Assembly: GCF_001476285.1 (NCBI RefSeq)
Contig: NZ_LDRU01000009.1
Location: 1 to 64,000 of the forward strand
Source of the DNA: Microbacterium testaceum
GTDB lineage: Bacteria; Actinomycetota; Actinomycetes; Actinomycetales; Microbacteriaceae
DNA length: 64,000 nt
Direction of reading: 5' to 3'
Positions within the stretch are counted from its first letter, which is position 1. Each line of letters opens with the position of its first letter. A program made the position numbers and the translations under genes. The notes below the pieces were generated by a model. The model did no database searches. It had not been told where the DNA came from and worked only from the letters and a program-made list of their open reading frames with translations. This document shows, piece after piece, positions 40,226 to 47,987 of this stretch.

Positions 40226-40981
40226 ATGCTTCCCGCCGCCGAGCCTCGCGCCGGGGTGCCGAAGCGGGGACAGATCGATCGGATCGGCGCCCGGGTTCTG
40301 GAGGATCTCGTCGAGTCGATCGTCACGGGTGCCGTCGCCATCGGGGAGTACCTTCCGCCGGAGCAGGCCCTGTGCGACGAGTTCGGGGTCAGCCGCACCG
40401 TGATCCGCGAGTGCGTCAAGCGCATCCAGGAGAAGGGTCTCGTCGAGGTCGCCCAGGGGCGCGGCACGCGCGTGCGTCCCTTCAACGACTGGAACGTGCT
40501 CGACCCCCTCGTCTTCGACTCGCTCGTGCGTCACGACGAGTCGCTCGGTGTGCTCGACGAGGTGAGTGTGGTGCGGGCCGCGCTCGAGGGCGTCATGGCG
40601 AGCGAGGTCGCGGCGACCGGGAGCGCCGAGTCGCTGTTGCAGATCCAGGGTCACCTGCACGACATGCGTCGTCTGCAGGACGACAATCCCGCCTTCCTCG
40701 AGGCCGACATGCAGTTCCATCTCTCGGTCATGTCGGCGTCCAAGAACCAGATCGCGGCGACCATCGCGCGCTCGTTCTTCGTGCGTCCGCGACAGAGCGC
40801 CCGGTGGGACGGCAACAACCCCGTCGACGCGGTGCCCCGCACCCTCGCGGAGCACGAGCGGGTGTTCGAGGCGATCGAGGCCCGCAACGCGGTCGCGGCG
40901 CGCGTCGCGATGGAGGAGCACATCCTCGGGTCGTGGCGCCGTCGTCGCCTGCCCGACGGCGCGCACCACTTGAGTCCCTGA
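40226..40981 (+). CDS. FadR-family GntR transcriptional regulator
   Basis: A 251-residue regulator. The winged helix (about 15-85) includes LEDLVESIVTGAVAIGEYLPPEQALCDEFGVSRTVIRECVKRIQEKGLVEVAQGRGTRV. The FCD ligand-binding domain has the metal-binding D..FH (ADMQFHLSVMSAS) and the later EHERVFEAI and MEEHI histidines. FadR-type regulators of this subgroup bind sugar acids. It is encoded last in the importer operon but has TAGAGT 7 bases before its ATG (leaderless), so it may also be expressed on its own. The candidate site is CATATGACGTATG at 35690-35702. Confidence 0.88.
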   Translation: MLPAAEPRAGVPKRGQIDRIGARVLEDLVESIVTGAVAIGEYLPPEQALCDEFGVSRTVIRECVKRIQEKGLVEVAQGRGTRVRPFNDWNVLDPLVFDSLVRHDESLGVLDEVSVVRAALEGVMASEVAATGSAESLLQIQGHLHDMRRLQDDNPAFLEADMQFHLSVMSASKNQIAATIARSFFVRPRQSARWDGNNPVDAVPRTLAEHERVFEAIEARNAVAARVAMEEHILGSWRRRRLPDGAHHLSP

Positions 40982-41000
40982 CGGACGCTGCCTCAGCAGG

Positions 41001-41027
41001 ACGCGAAGCGCAATCCCTTCTTCGCGT
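41001..41027. terminator. Terminator after the FadR-type regulator
   Basis: ACGCGAAG (41001-41008) pairs perfectly with CTTCGCGT (41020-41027). It lies 20 bases past the stop and before the next gene. Confidence 0.6.
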
Positions 41028-41078
41028 TCCGTCCCCGGTGGGAGCCTGGTGGCCCTCACCGACCGAAGGGATGCCGTC

Positions 41079-41354
41079 ATGTCCGACTCCACCGTCACCA
41101 CCGACCCGTTCGCCGACCCCGCGGGGCCGTCGGGGCACTCGATCACCGACTGGACCGACCTCGGTCGCGAGATGTGGTCGTACCTGACCGGCCGAGGCGC
41201 AGCCGTGAACTATTCGTTCGTCGACATGACGATCGAGGTGCCGCGCGACATCGGGCCCGACGCTCCCCGCGCCACGTGGAAGCTCAACGGCACGCTGCGC
41301 GTCACCACCAGCGATGACACCGCGGCGGGTTCCGACCCGTACCGCGGCAACTGA
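41079..41354 (+). CDS. 91-residue acidic protein, partner of the FHA gene
   Basis: A small hydrophilic protein I do not recognise: HSITDWTDLGREMWSYLTGR in the middle, VNYSFVDMTIEVPRDIGPDA and a beta-strand-like ATWKLNGTLRVTTSD near the end, and a disordered N-tail rich in Asp/Pro. Two helices plus a beta-hairpin are likely. The N-tail is Thr/Ser-rich, which could make it a phosphothreonine ligand for the FHA protein encoded 14 bases downstream; that is inference. The ATG at 41079 has GAAGGGA upstream; an upstream ATG at 41049 would add 10 residues. Confidence 0.55.
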   Translation: MSDSTVTTDPFADPAGPSGHSITDWTDLGREMWSYLTGRGAAVNYSFVDMTIEVPRDIGPDAPRATWKLNGTLRVTTSDDTAAGSDPYRGN

Positions 41355-41368
41355 GAGGCGGCGCCGAG

Positions 41369-42250
41369 ATGGTGCGCCTCGACATCGACCTGACCTTCGC
41401 CGAGCAAGTCGGAGGGGCGGATGCCGGCACCCCGCCGTTCGAGGGGACCGTCACCGCCGCGGGGTCGGAGGTGCGCGTCGTGATCAACGATCCGTCGCGC
41501 CTGCCCGGCAACGGCCGGCGCACGCTCGCCGAACTCGCGACCGTCGCCGACGCGCTCGCCGCGCGCGGGATCTCAGTGCGCGTGGAGGGGCCGGAGGGGC
41601 CGATCCTGCACCTCGGGGATGTGCGCAGCAGTGTTCTGCAGCGAGTGGTCACCGGCTCGCCGCACATCCGGCTGGGGTCGGTCGCGGCGGTCGCGCCGCT
41701 GCTCGTCCGGCGCGACCGGGGTCCGTCGGTGCCGGTGCCGCCCGGAACGCCCCTGCCGCTCGTGCCCACCGTCAACCGCACGGTACGTCGCCGCATCACG
41801 ACGACGCACTACACGCCGGGGTCTGGGCGACCGCGTCTCATCTTCGCCGTCGGGTCGGCGACCTGGGACGGGAAGCCACCGCGCGAGTTCGACCTCCTGC
41901 CCGAGCGCACGGTCATCGGCTCGGGCGACGAGGCCGACTTGCGCCTGCCGGGCCTGGCACCCGTGCATGCCGAGATCCGGCACGAGGGCGACGACGAGTA
42001 CGTGCTCTACGGCTTCGACGCGGTCGGGGGCGGTGGAGCGTCCGTCGAGGGGCGCCGCGGCGACGGGCGGATCCTGCGCACGGGGGCGCGGATCGAACTC
42101 GGCGACTGGCGTTTGGCCTACTTCCGTGCGGAGTTCGCCGATCACGGCCGTCCGTACGGCGGGCGCGTCGGCGGCGAACTGTCCGATCAGCGCAAGCAGC
42201 CCCCGCGCGGGGGAACGGGTCCGCTCAGCCGCGCGACGGATCCGGACTGA
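41369..42250 (+). CDS. FHA-domain protein
   Basis: A 293-residue cytoplasmic protein. The N-terminal 100 residues form an unassigned domain (VRLDIDLTFAEQVGG..., TLAELATVADALAARGISVRVEG). A Pro-rich linker and an RRRITTTHYTPGSG segment follow. The C-terminal FHA domain (about 168-262) has ERTVIGSGDEADLRLPGLAPVHAEIRHEGDDEYVLYG, where Ser and His fit the phosphothreonine-binding positions, though the usual Arg in GR is replaced (IGSG). A Pro/Gly-rich tail ends the protein. FHA proteins read Ser/Thr-kinase signals; no kinase gene is in the window. It is likely an operon with the 91-residue protein. Confidence 0.8.
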   Translation: MVRLDIDLTFAEQVGGADAGTPPFEGTVTAAGSEVRVVINDPSRLPGNGRRTLAELATVADALAARGISVRVEGPEGPILHLGDVRSSVLQRVVTGSPHIRLGSVAAVAPLLVRRDRGPSVPVPPGTPLPLVPTVNRTVRRRITTTHYTPGSGRPRLIFAVGSATWDGKPPREFDLLPERTVIGSGDEADLRLPGLAPVHAEIRHEGDDEYVLYGFDAVGGGGASVEGRRGDGRILRTGARIELGDWRLAYFRAEFADHGRPYGGRVGGELSDQRKQPPRGGTGPLSRATDPD

Positions 42251-42296
42251 CGAGGTCGAGGTCGCGGCATCCGCGAGCCGGCATCACGCTCGGGCG

Positions 42297-43178
42297 TCAG
42301 AAGACGATCGTGTGGTTGCCGTGGCGGATGACGCGGTCTTCGGCGTGCCACAGCACCGCGCGCGACAGCACCTGGCGCTCGACGTCGGCGCCGCGGCGCG
42401 CGAGCTCGGCGGCCGAGTCGGCGTGCGTGACGCGGACGGTGTCCTGCTCGATGATCGGACCCTCGTCGAGGTCGCTCGTCACGTAGTGCGAGGTGGCGCC
42501 GATGAGCTTGACCCCGCGCTCCTTCGCCTTCTTGTACGGCTCGGCACCGATGAACGCCGGGAGGAACGAGTGGTGGATGTTGATCACCGGCACGCCGATC
42601 TTCTCGAGGAACTCGGGAGACAGGATCTGCATGTACCGCGCGAGCACGACGAAGTCGACGTTGCCGACCAGCAGCTCGAGAATGCGGGCCTCGGATGCCG
42701 ACTTGTCCGGGCCGGGCGTCGAGGGGACGTGGAAGAACGGGACGCCGAACGAGCGCACGTCTTCGGCCGCGGTGGTGTGGTTCGACACGACCATGGGGAT
42801 GCTGACGGGCAGATCGCCGCGGCGGTGACGCCACAGCAGGTCGAGCAGGCAGTGGTCCTGCTTCGACGCCAGGATCGCCATGCGCTTCGGCGTGGAGAGG
42901 TCGGTGAGCGTCCATTCCAGCTCGAAGCCGTCGCCGAGGGTCTTGGCGAGGTCTGCCTCGATCTCGGGGAAAGCGGCGGCGAGGTTCGGACGGAAGAACA
43001 CGACGCGCTGGAAGTACGCACCCCCGCGCGGGTCGTCCGAGTACTGGTCGAAGGCGACGATGTTGCCGCCCTGGCGGGCGATGAGCGCCGACACGGCGGC
43101 GATGATGCCGGGGGTGTCGCTGCCGTGGACGATGAGGCACGCGTGATCGGGCTGCAGGTGGGGGCTCGCGGAGACCAT
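42297..43178 (-). CDS. purU: Formyltetrahydrofolate deformylase
   Basis: A 293-residue enzyme that hydrolyses 10-formyl-THF to formate and THF, balancing the one-carbon pool. An N-terminal ACT domain (CLIVHGSDTPGIIAAVSALIARQG) precedes the formyltransferase domain with VVSNHTTAAEDVRSFGVPF, the catalytic VINIHHSFLPAFIGA (His and Asn-containing strand), and IGATSHYVTSDLDEGPIIEQ (catalytic Asp). ATG 43178 has CAGAAT 6 bases upstream (leaderless). Single gene; the stop faces the FHA gene's stop across 46 bases. Confidence 0.94.
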   Translation of the reverse strand: MVSASPHLQPDHACLIVHGSDTPGIIAAVSALIARQGGNIVAFDQYSDDPRGGAYFQRVVFFRPNLAAAFPEIEADLAKTLGDGFELEWTLTDLSTPKRMAILASKQDHCLLDLLWRHRRGDLPVSIPMVVSNHTTAAEDVRSFGVPFFHVPSTPGPDKSASEARILELLVGNVDFVVLARYMQILSPEFLEKIGVPVINIHHSFLPAFIGAEPYKKAKERGVKLIGATSHYVTSDLDEGPIIEQDTVRVTHADSAAELARRGADVERQVLSRAVLWHAEDRVIRHGNHTIVF

Positions 43179-43240
43179 CGGACCATTCTGCCGTGCGCCG
43201 GTGACGTCGCTGACCACGCCCCGTCCCGACTCGGCGGTGA

Positions 43241-44359
43241 TCAGAGTCGGACCACGATCTTGCGCGCCGAGACGCCCGCCCGCTGCTGGTCGAGGGCGTC
43301 TTGGAGCGACGCGAGTCCCGTGCCGACGACCATCGGCTCGGGGAGGGCGCGCAGGCGCCCGTCGGCCAGGAGCTGGGGCAACACCTCGCCCCACAGGCGC
43401 GGTCCGAGGTCGTCGTCGCGCAGGCTGCTTCCCCAGACGAAAGCAGCACGGATGCCGCGGCGTCGCGCGCGGAGCATCGATCGCACGGTCGCCAGCCCGA
43501 TGCGCGAGAAGACCGGGATCATCGTCGGGAACAGGCGGCGACGGCCGACGAGGCCGGCGAGCGAGTACGGGGTGCTGGCGAGGGCCAGTCGCGTGCCGCC
43601 GGTGCGCGCGAGGATGTCGATGCACGCGTCCGCCGATCCGGCGCCGAGCGCGACCGCGCCGACGACGGGGCGCGAGCCGATCGCGGCGACGAGGTCGTCG
43701 ACGGCCGTCCGAGAGCCGTGGTCGGCGACGGCGTCGGCTCCGAGCGATCGCACGAGGTCGGCATTGCGCGGCGAAGCGGTGCTGACGACGTCGTAGCCGG
43801 CAGCGCGCGCGAGCTGGACGGCGCTCATCCCGACGCTGGTCGAGCCGCCCCAGACCACCACCACGCCGGCACCGCCTCCCGCGGTCTCGGCGGAGGGGGT
43901 GCGGAGCCCCAGATGGGCGGGCTGGAACAGCGCACACGCCGCGGTCGAGACGGCCAGGGGGAGGACCGCGGCCTCCTCGTCGGAGAGCGATGTCGGCGTC
44001 GGTGTCGTCAGCTGCTCGCTCAACACGGTGGCATCCTGGAATGCGCCCTCGCGGAGCGGATCGCGCCCGCGGTCGGTTCCGGTGGCGAGGCCGAAGACCC
44101 GCTGTCCCACGCGGAAGCGCGTGACGTTCGCGCCCGTCGCGAGGACTTCCCCGGCGACGTCGGAGCCGAGGACGGCTGGGGTGCGCAGCCACCGGTAGGT
44201 GACCCGGCTGGTGCCCTGGATGACCCAGTCGACGGGATTGACCGCGACGGCCCGCACCCGGACGAGGACCTCGTCGGGGGCGGGCGTCGGGGTGGGCAGG
44301 GTCGTCACGGTCAGGCGAGCGCGGGGTGCCGGCATGATCGCCGCAGCGTGGGTGGACAT
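43241..44359 (-). CDS. Zinc-type alcohol dehydrogenase-like quinone oxidoreductase (MDR family)
   Basis: A 372-residue medium-chain reductase. The catalytic GroES-like domain opens with PAPDEVLVRVRAVAVNPVDW and VLGSDVAGEV. The Rossmann domain has VVVVWGGSTSVGMSAVQLARAAGYDVV (usual AxxGxVG variant). Catalytic zinc ligands are not evident, so it is probably a zinc-independent NADPH quinone/enal reductase. The start ATG 44359 has GGAAAGG about 6 bases upstream and a promoter TATAGT at 44396-44401 (minus). Twin operators in the spacer point to repression by the divergent TetR. Confidence 0.85.
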   Translation of the reverse strand: MSTHAAAIMPAPRARLTVTTLPTPTPAPDEVLVRVRAVAVNPVDWVIQGTSRVTYRWLRTPAVLGSDVAGEVLATGANVTRFRVGQRVFGLATGTDRGRDPLREGAFQDATVLSEQLTTPTPTSLSDEEAAVLPLAVSTAACALFQPAHLGLRTPSAETAGGGAGVVVVWGGSTSVGMSAVQLARAAGYDVVSTASPRNADLVRSLGADAVADHGSRTAVDDLVAAIGSRPVVGAVALGAGSADACIDILARTGGTRLALASTPYSLAGLVGRRRLFPTMIPVFSRIGLATVRSMLRARRRGIRAAFVWGSSLRDDDLGPRLWGEVLPQLLADGRLRALPEPMVVGTGLASLQDALDQQRAGVSARKIVVRL

Positions 44360-44374
44360 CGGGGCCTTTCCGCA

Positions 44375-44434
44375 GTGATGACACGAAGTGTCTTCACTAT
44401 AGACCTGATGACGCCAAGTGACATCACCTATGCT
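44375..44434. promoter_or_regulatory. Divergent promoters with two TetR-type operators
   Basis: O1 44375-44397: GTGATGACAC-GAA-GTGTCTTCAC (arms match at 9 of 10 positions). O2 44406-44426: TGATGACGC-CAA-GTGACATCA (6 of 9). The shared consensus is TGATGACAC-N3-GTGTCATCA. The minus-strand -10 TATAGT (44396-44401) lies between them, and the plus-strand -10 TATGCT (44429-44434) is 6 bases before the tetR ATG. One repressor could shut both genes. Confidence 0.7.
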
Positions 44435-44440
44435 CGAGGC

Positions 44441-45013
44441 ATGGCGAGATGGGCTCCGGACACCAGGGAGAGGCTCCGCGTCGCCGCGCTGGAGCTCTTC
44501 GAGGAGCGCGGTTTCGGCGTGACGACCGTGCCCGACATCGTCGAGCGCGCCGGAGTCACGCGGCGGACGTTCTTCCGTCACTTCAGCGACAAGCGCGAGG
44601 TCTTCTTCGGCGACGACGAGATCCCGGGCCTGGCGACGGCGATGCTGGCCGCCGCTCCGGCCGGGGCGGCGCCGTTCTCGATCGCGTGGACGGGGCTGCG
44701 CGCGCTCGCCGCGGAGAGGTTCGAGCCGCGGCGCGATCAGATGGCGGCATCCCGTCGCATCATCGAGGACGAGCCTGCCCTCCGTGAACGCGACCTGCAG
44801 AAGCAGGCCGACCTGCGCGAGGCGATCCGCGCGGGGTGCGCCGCGCGCGGCGCCGATCCGCTCACGTCCCGTGTCGTGGCGGGTCTCACCGTCGACCTGT
44901 TGCAGACCGCTCTCGAGCGATGGCTGGCGGATGAGAACCGGATGCCGTTGACCCGCCATCTCGACGAGGTCCGGCAGCGGATGTCCGACGTGCTCGGCGA
45001 TCTCGCCTCCTGA
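44441..45013 (+). CDS. TetR-family repressor
   Basis: A 190-residue regulator. The N-terminal TetR domain DTRERLRVAALELFEERGFGVTTVPDIVERAGVTRRTFFRHFSDKREVFF is canonical (helix-turn-helix 30-50). The C-terminal ligand domain is helical. It is divergent from the quinone oxidoreductase and probably represses it and itself via O1/O2 (44375-44426), with an electrophile or quinone as inducer. The start ATG 44441 is leaderless (TATGCT 6 bases upstream). Confidence 0.9.
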   Translation: MARWAPDTRERLRVAALELFEERGFGVTTVPDIVERAGVTRRTFFRHFSDKREVFFGDDEIPGLATAMLAAAPAGAAPFSIAWTGLRALAAERFEPRRDQMAASRRIIEDEPALRERDLQKQADLREAIRAGCAARGADPLTSRVVAGLTVDLLQTALERWLADENRMPLTRHLDEVRQRMSDVLGDLAS

Positions 45014-45088
45014 CCGCTTCGGTGGCGCCGTGGCCACCGCCGCGCCACCCCGCGACCGGATGTCGGTGCGCGCGGATAGCCTGGAATC

Positions 45089-46417
45089 GTGACCGACTCC
45101 CTGCGCCTCGACCGCCCGGGGTGGCGCACGTGGCTGCTGTGGGGGATCGGGCTGCTCGCCTACGTCGTGTCGATCGTGAACCGCACCTCGCTGTCGGCGG
45201 TGGGCGTCGACGCGGCGACCCGCTTCCACGCCGACGCCTCGGCGCTGTCGATGTTCGCCGTCATCCAGCTCTTCGTCTACGGCGCGATGCAGATCCCGGT
45301 CGGCCTCCTCCTCGATCGCTTCGGCGCCCGCCCGATCATCGCGATCGGCATGCTGCTGATGGCGGCGGGCCAGCTCGTCATGGCGTTCGCCGATGCGGTG
45401 GGGATCGGCATCCTGGCCCGCGTGCTCATCGGCGCGGGTGACGCGGCGATCTTCCCCAGCGTGCTGCGCGTGATCGCCACATGGTTCCCCGCGCAGAGAG
45501 CACCCCTGCTGGTGCAGCTGACCGGGATCATCGGCCAGTTCGGGCAGATCATCGCCGTCGTGCCGCTCGCCGCCCTCCTGCACGCCACGAGTTGGAGCGT
45601 CGCGTTCGGCAGCGTCTCCGGGCTCGGCGTGCTGTTCGGTGTGCTGACGTACCTGATCATCCGCAACCGCCCGCCCGAACGGCGCTCCGATCCGGTCGAC
45701 ACGTCCGTCGACACGCAGACGGGCGCGATCCGCGTCGTGAAATCCTCCGCCGACCTGCGTCAGGGGTTCCGCGAGTCGTGGGCGCACCCGGGCACGCGCC
45801 TCGGCTTCTGGTCGCACTTCGCCACGCCGTTCGCGGGCACCGCGTTCATGCTGCTGTGGGGGTTCCCGTTCCTCACCGCGGGCGAGGGGCTCGCACCGGC
45901 CACCGCGTCGCTCATCATGACGACGCTCGTGTTCTTCGGCATCCTGTGCGGACCGGTGATCGGCGCGCTGTCGAGCCGGCACCCGACGCGGCGCTCGCGC
46001 TGGCTCGTCCTGCCGACCGTGGTGTTCCAGGCGGCGGTGTGGATCGTCGTCATCGTCTGGCCCGGGCCCGCTCCCGTGTGGCTGCTGATCGTGCTGATGT
46101 TCGCGCTGTCGACCGGTGGTCCCGCGTCGATGATCGCGTTCGACCACGCCCGCACGTTCACCCCGAGCCACCGGCTCAGCACCGCGACGGGCATCGTGAA
46201 CGGCGGCGGGTTCCTCGCGGCGCTCCTCGCGATCCTCTTCATCGGTATCGCGATGGACGTGCAGGGTGCCGGGACTCCCGACACCTACTCCCTGGACGCC
46301 TTCCGCTGGGCGTTCCTCATGCAGGTGCCCCTCTGGCTCGTCGGCGGGATCGCGATCGCCGTCGAGCGCGGTCGCACGATCCGCCACGTGGGCGGGATCG
46401 ACAAGCTGCCCCGCTGA
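45089..46417 (+). CDS. MFS transporter, NarK/GlpT-like
   Basis: A 442-residue 12-helix protein. The N-terminal VNRTSLSAVGVDAATRFHADASALSMF and motif A PVGLLLDRFGARPII place it in the anion/organophosphate (ACS-like) or nitrate-type MFS branches. Helix 5 carries GAGDAAIFPSVLRVIATWFPAQRAP. The substrate is unknown. The TAGCCT hexamer is 6 bases before GTG 45089 (leaderless). It is convergent with the 134-residue membrane-protein gene, with stops 4 bases apart. Confidence 0.82.
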   Translation: MTDSLRLDRPGWRTWLLWGIGLLAYVVSIVNRTSLSAVGVDAATRFHADASALSMFAVIQLFVYGAMQIPVGLLLDRFGARPIIAIGMLLMAAGQLVMAFADAVGIGILARVLIGAGDAAIFPSVLRVIATWFPAQRAPLLVQLTGIIGQFGQIIAVVPLAALLHATSWSVAFGSVSGLGVLFGVLTYLIIRNRPPERRSDPVDTSVDTQTGAIRVVKSSADLRQGFRESWAHPGTRLGFWSHFATPFAGTAFMLLWGFPFLTAGEGLAPATASLIMTTLVFFGILCGPVIGALSSRHPTRRSRWLVLPTVVFQAAVWIVVIVWPGPAPVWLLIVLMFALSTGGPASMIAFDHARTFTPSHRLSTATGIVNGGGFLAALLAILFIGIAMDVQGAGTPDTYSLDAFRWAFLMQVPLWLVGGIAIAVERGRTIRHVGGIDKLPR

Positions 46418-46421
46418 CGGC

Positions 46422-46826
46422 TTACGCGCCGCCGGTCAGCCGGCCCCACAGCTCGCCGATGAGCGGAGCGATGTCGGAGGCCCGCTCCGCGGATCCGGAT
46501 GCCATGGCCACCAGCGGGAACACCGTCACGGCGAGTGCGACGAGAACGGCGAGCACGACCCACACGATCGCGACGCCCGTGCGTCGGCGGGTGAGCGCGA
46601 GCAGGAGCAGTCCCGCGACGATGACGACGCCGACCAGCGTCACGAGGGTCACGCTCAGCGTGGGGAAGGGGATGAGACCCGCGGTCGACGCGGTGGCCCC
46701 GGCGAGGAACCCGAGGAGCGGCAGGAAGAGCCCCAGAGCGATCAGGACCACGATCCCCGCGCCGACCCCGGTCGCGATGAACACCCCTCGCGTGCGGCGG
46801 GCCGTGGTGATGCGTCCGGCTCTCAT
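46422..46826 (-). CDS. Three-helix membrane protein of unknown function
   Basis: A 134-residue protein with a basic N-tail (RAGRITTARRTRG), three hydrophobic helices (about 15-45, 55-78, 84-108) and a short acidic C-tail. No motif is recognised. GGAGG lies 7 bases before the ATG. Topology would place the N-terminus inside. It is a single-gene unit, convergent with the MFS gene. The 256-bp spacer upstream of its start (46827-47082) holds the palindrome described at 46943-47012 and a 12-bp tandem repeat. Confidence 0.6.
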   Translation of the reverse strand: MRAGRITTARRTRGVFIATGVGAGIVVLIALGLFLPLLGFLAGATASTAGLIPFPTLSVTLVTLVGVVIVAGLLLLALTRRRTGVAIVWVVLAVLVALAVTVFPLVAMASGSAERASDIAPLIGELWGRLTGGA

Positions 46827-46942
46827 CGTCTCGTCCTCCCGTCGGGCCCGCGCGGTGCGGCGTCACTGGTGTGACGAGTCGACCCGGTCTTTCGTCACGC
46901 GGCGGGCTGTTCCGGCTCTCCAGACCCTGTGCGGCATCCCTT

Positions 46943-47012
46943 GTCCCACTTATCGCTGGTCGAGGCGCCGTGAAGTGGCGAAATGTGGGACACGAAGCGT
47001 CAGAAGTGGGAC
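46943..47012. repeat. GTCCCACTT-type palindrome with repeated right arm
   Basis: GTCCCACTTATCGC (46943-46956) pairs with GCGAAATGTGGGAC (46978-46991; 12 of 14), and a second right arm AAGTGGGAC is at 47004-47012. Two alternative hairpins are possible. Next to it, 47029-47066 carries three imperfect copies of a 12-bp CTGTCGCCGG-like unit. It lies 70 bases before the GNAT gene. Confidence 0.55.
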
Positions 47013-47082
47013 GAGGGTGAGCGGCGCGGGCGCTGTCGCCGGCACTGTCGCAGGTGCTGTCGCCGGATGCCAGACTCGGGGC

Positions 47083-47769
47083 ATGAGCGAGATCGACATC
47101 CGTCCCCTCGAGACGATCGAGGGCATCCACGAGGCCTCGCGCCTGTTCGATGCGGTGTGGGTCGGAGACCGGGCGACGATGCCGGCGAACATCCTGCGGG
47201 CGCTCGAGCACTCCGGCAACTACGTCGTGGGGCTCTTCGACGGCGAGCACATGATCGGCGCCTCGGCGGCGTTCTTCGGTCCGCCCGCCGAGCGGTCGAT
47301 GCACTCGCACATCACCGGGGTCCTGCCCGGCTATCAGGGCCGTGGCCTCGGTCGGCAGCTGAAGAACCACCAGCGCGAGTGGGCGCTGGGGCGGGGGATC
47401 GGGCACATCACCTGGACTTTCGACCCGCTCATCGCTCGTAACGCGCACTTCAACCTCGCCGTGCTCGGCACGCGCGTAACCGACTACTTGGTCAACCAGT
47501 ACGGCGAGATGCCCGACGACGTGAACCGCGGGGACGAGTCCGATCGACTCATGGTGTCGTGGGCTCTCGCCGAACCGCCCGCCCCGACACCGGACGCCGA
47601 CAGCGTCCGCGCGGTCGTCGAGATCCCCGACGACATCGAGACCCTGCGCCGCACCGACCCGACGGCGGCCGCCGCGTGGCGCGTGCGCCTTCGCGACGAG
47701 CTGCGGGGGCAGCTGGCATCCGGTCTCCGGATCGGCGGCTTCGACCGTCGCGGCTACCTGATCGTCTGA
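47083..47769 (+). CDS. GNAT-family N-acetyltransferase (COG3375 type)
   Basis: A 228-residue acetyltransferase. The acetyl-CoA loop is VLPGYQGRGLGRQLKNHQREWA (Q..G.G motif). The core GNAT fold spans residues 1-150. WTFDPLIARNAHFNLAVLGTRVTDYLVNQYGEMPDDVNRGDESDRLMVSW is a long segment specific to this subfamily of predicted acetyltransferases. The acceptor is unknown. A weak CAGACT hexamer 6 bases before the ATG suggests a leaderless start. It is convergent with the 69-residue acidic gene; the stops are 3 bases apart. Confidence 0.82.
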   Translation: MSEIDIRPLETIEGIHEASRLFDAVWVGDRATMPANILRALEHSGNYVVGLFDGEHMIGASAAFFGPPAERSMHSHITGVLPGYQGRGLGRQLKNHQREWALGRGIGHITWTFDPLIARNAHFNLAVLGTRVTDYLVNQYGEMPDDVNRGDESDRLMVSWALAEPPAPTPDADSVRAVVEIPDDIETLRRTDPTAAAAWRVRLRDELRGQLASGLRIGGFDRRGYLIV

Positions 47770-47772
47770 GCC

Positions 47773-47982
47773 TCAGTCGCCGGAGACCGGCTCGTCCTTC
47801 TCGGCCGCGGGGTCGCCCTGACCCGGGCCCGGTCGCACGGCCGCATCGTCGCGCACGTCGATGCGTGTGACGCCGTCGTGCTCGGTGACGTCGAAGCGCG
47901 GGGCCGCGTCTTCTTCGGTGGCCTTGGGAGCCGACGTCAGCTGATCGTGACGGTTCTCTTCGAAGCTCTTGTCGTCGCTCAT
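47773..47982 (-). CDS. 69-residue acidic multi-strand protein, SDR neighbour
   Basis: A short, highly charged protein: MSDDKSFEENRHDQLTSAPK, then ATEEDAAPRFDVTEHDGVTR and a Pro/Gly-rich acidic tail. It is predicted to be largely disordered, with one possible beta-strand (GVTRIDV). I do not recognise a family. It begins 5 bases past the stop of the SDR gene, so the two are an operon; its first residues (MSDD) match those of the SDR, which may reflect common start-site preference only. Confidence that it is real rests on position and codon use. Confidence 0.55.
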   Translation of the reverse strand: MSDDKSFEENRHDQLTSAPKATEEDAAPRFDVTEHDGVTRIDVRDDAAVRPGPGQGDPAAEKDEPVSGD

Positions 47983-47987
47983 CGCTC

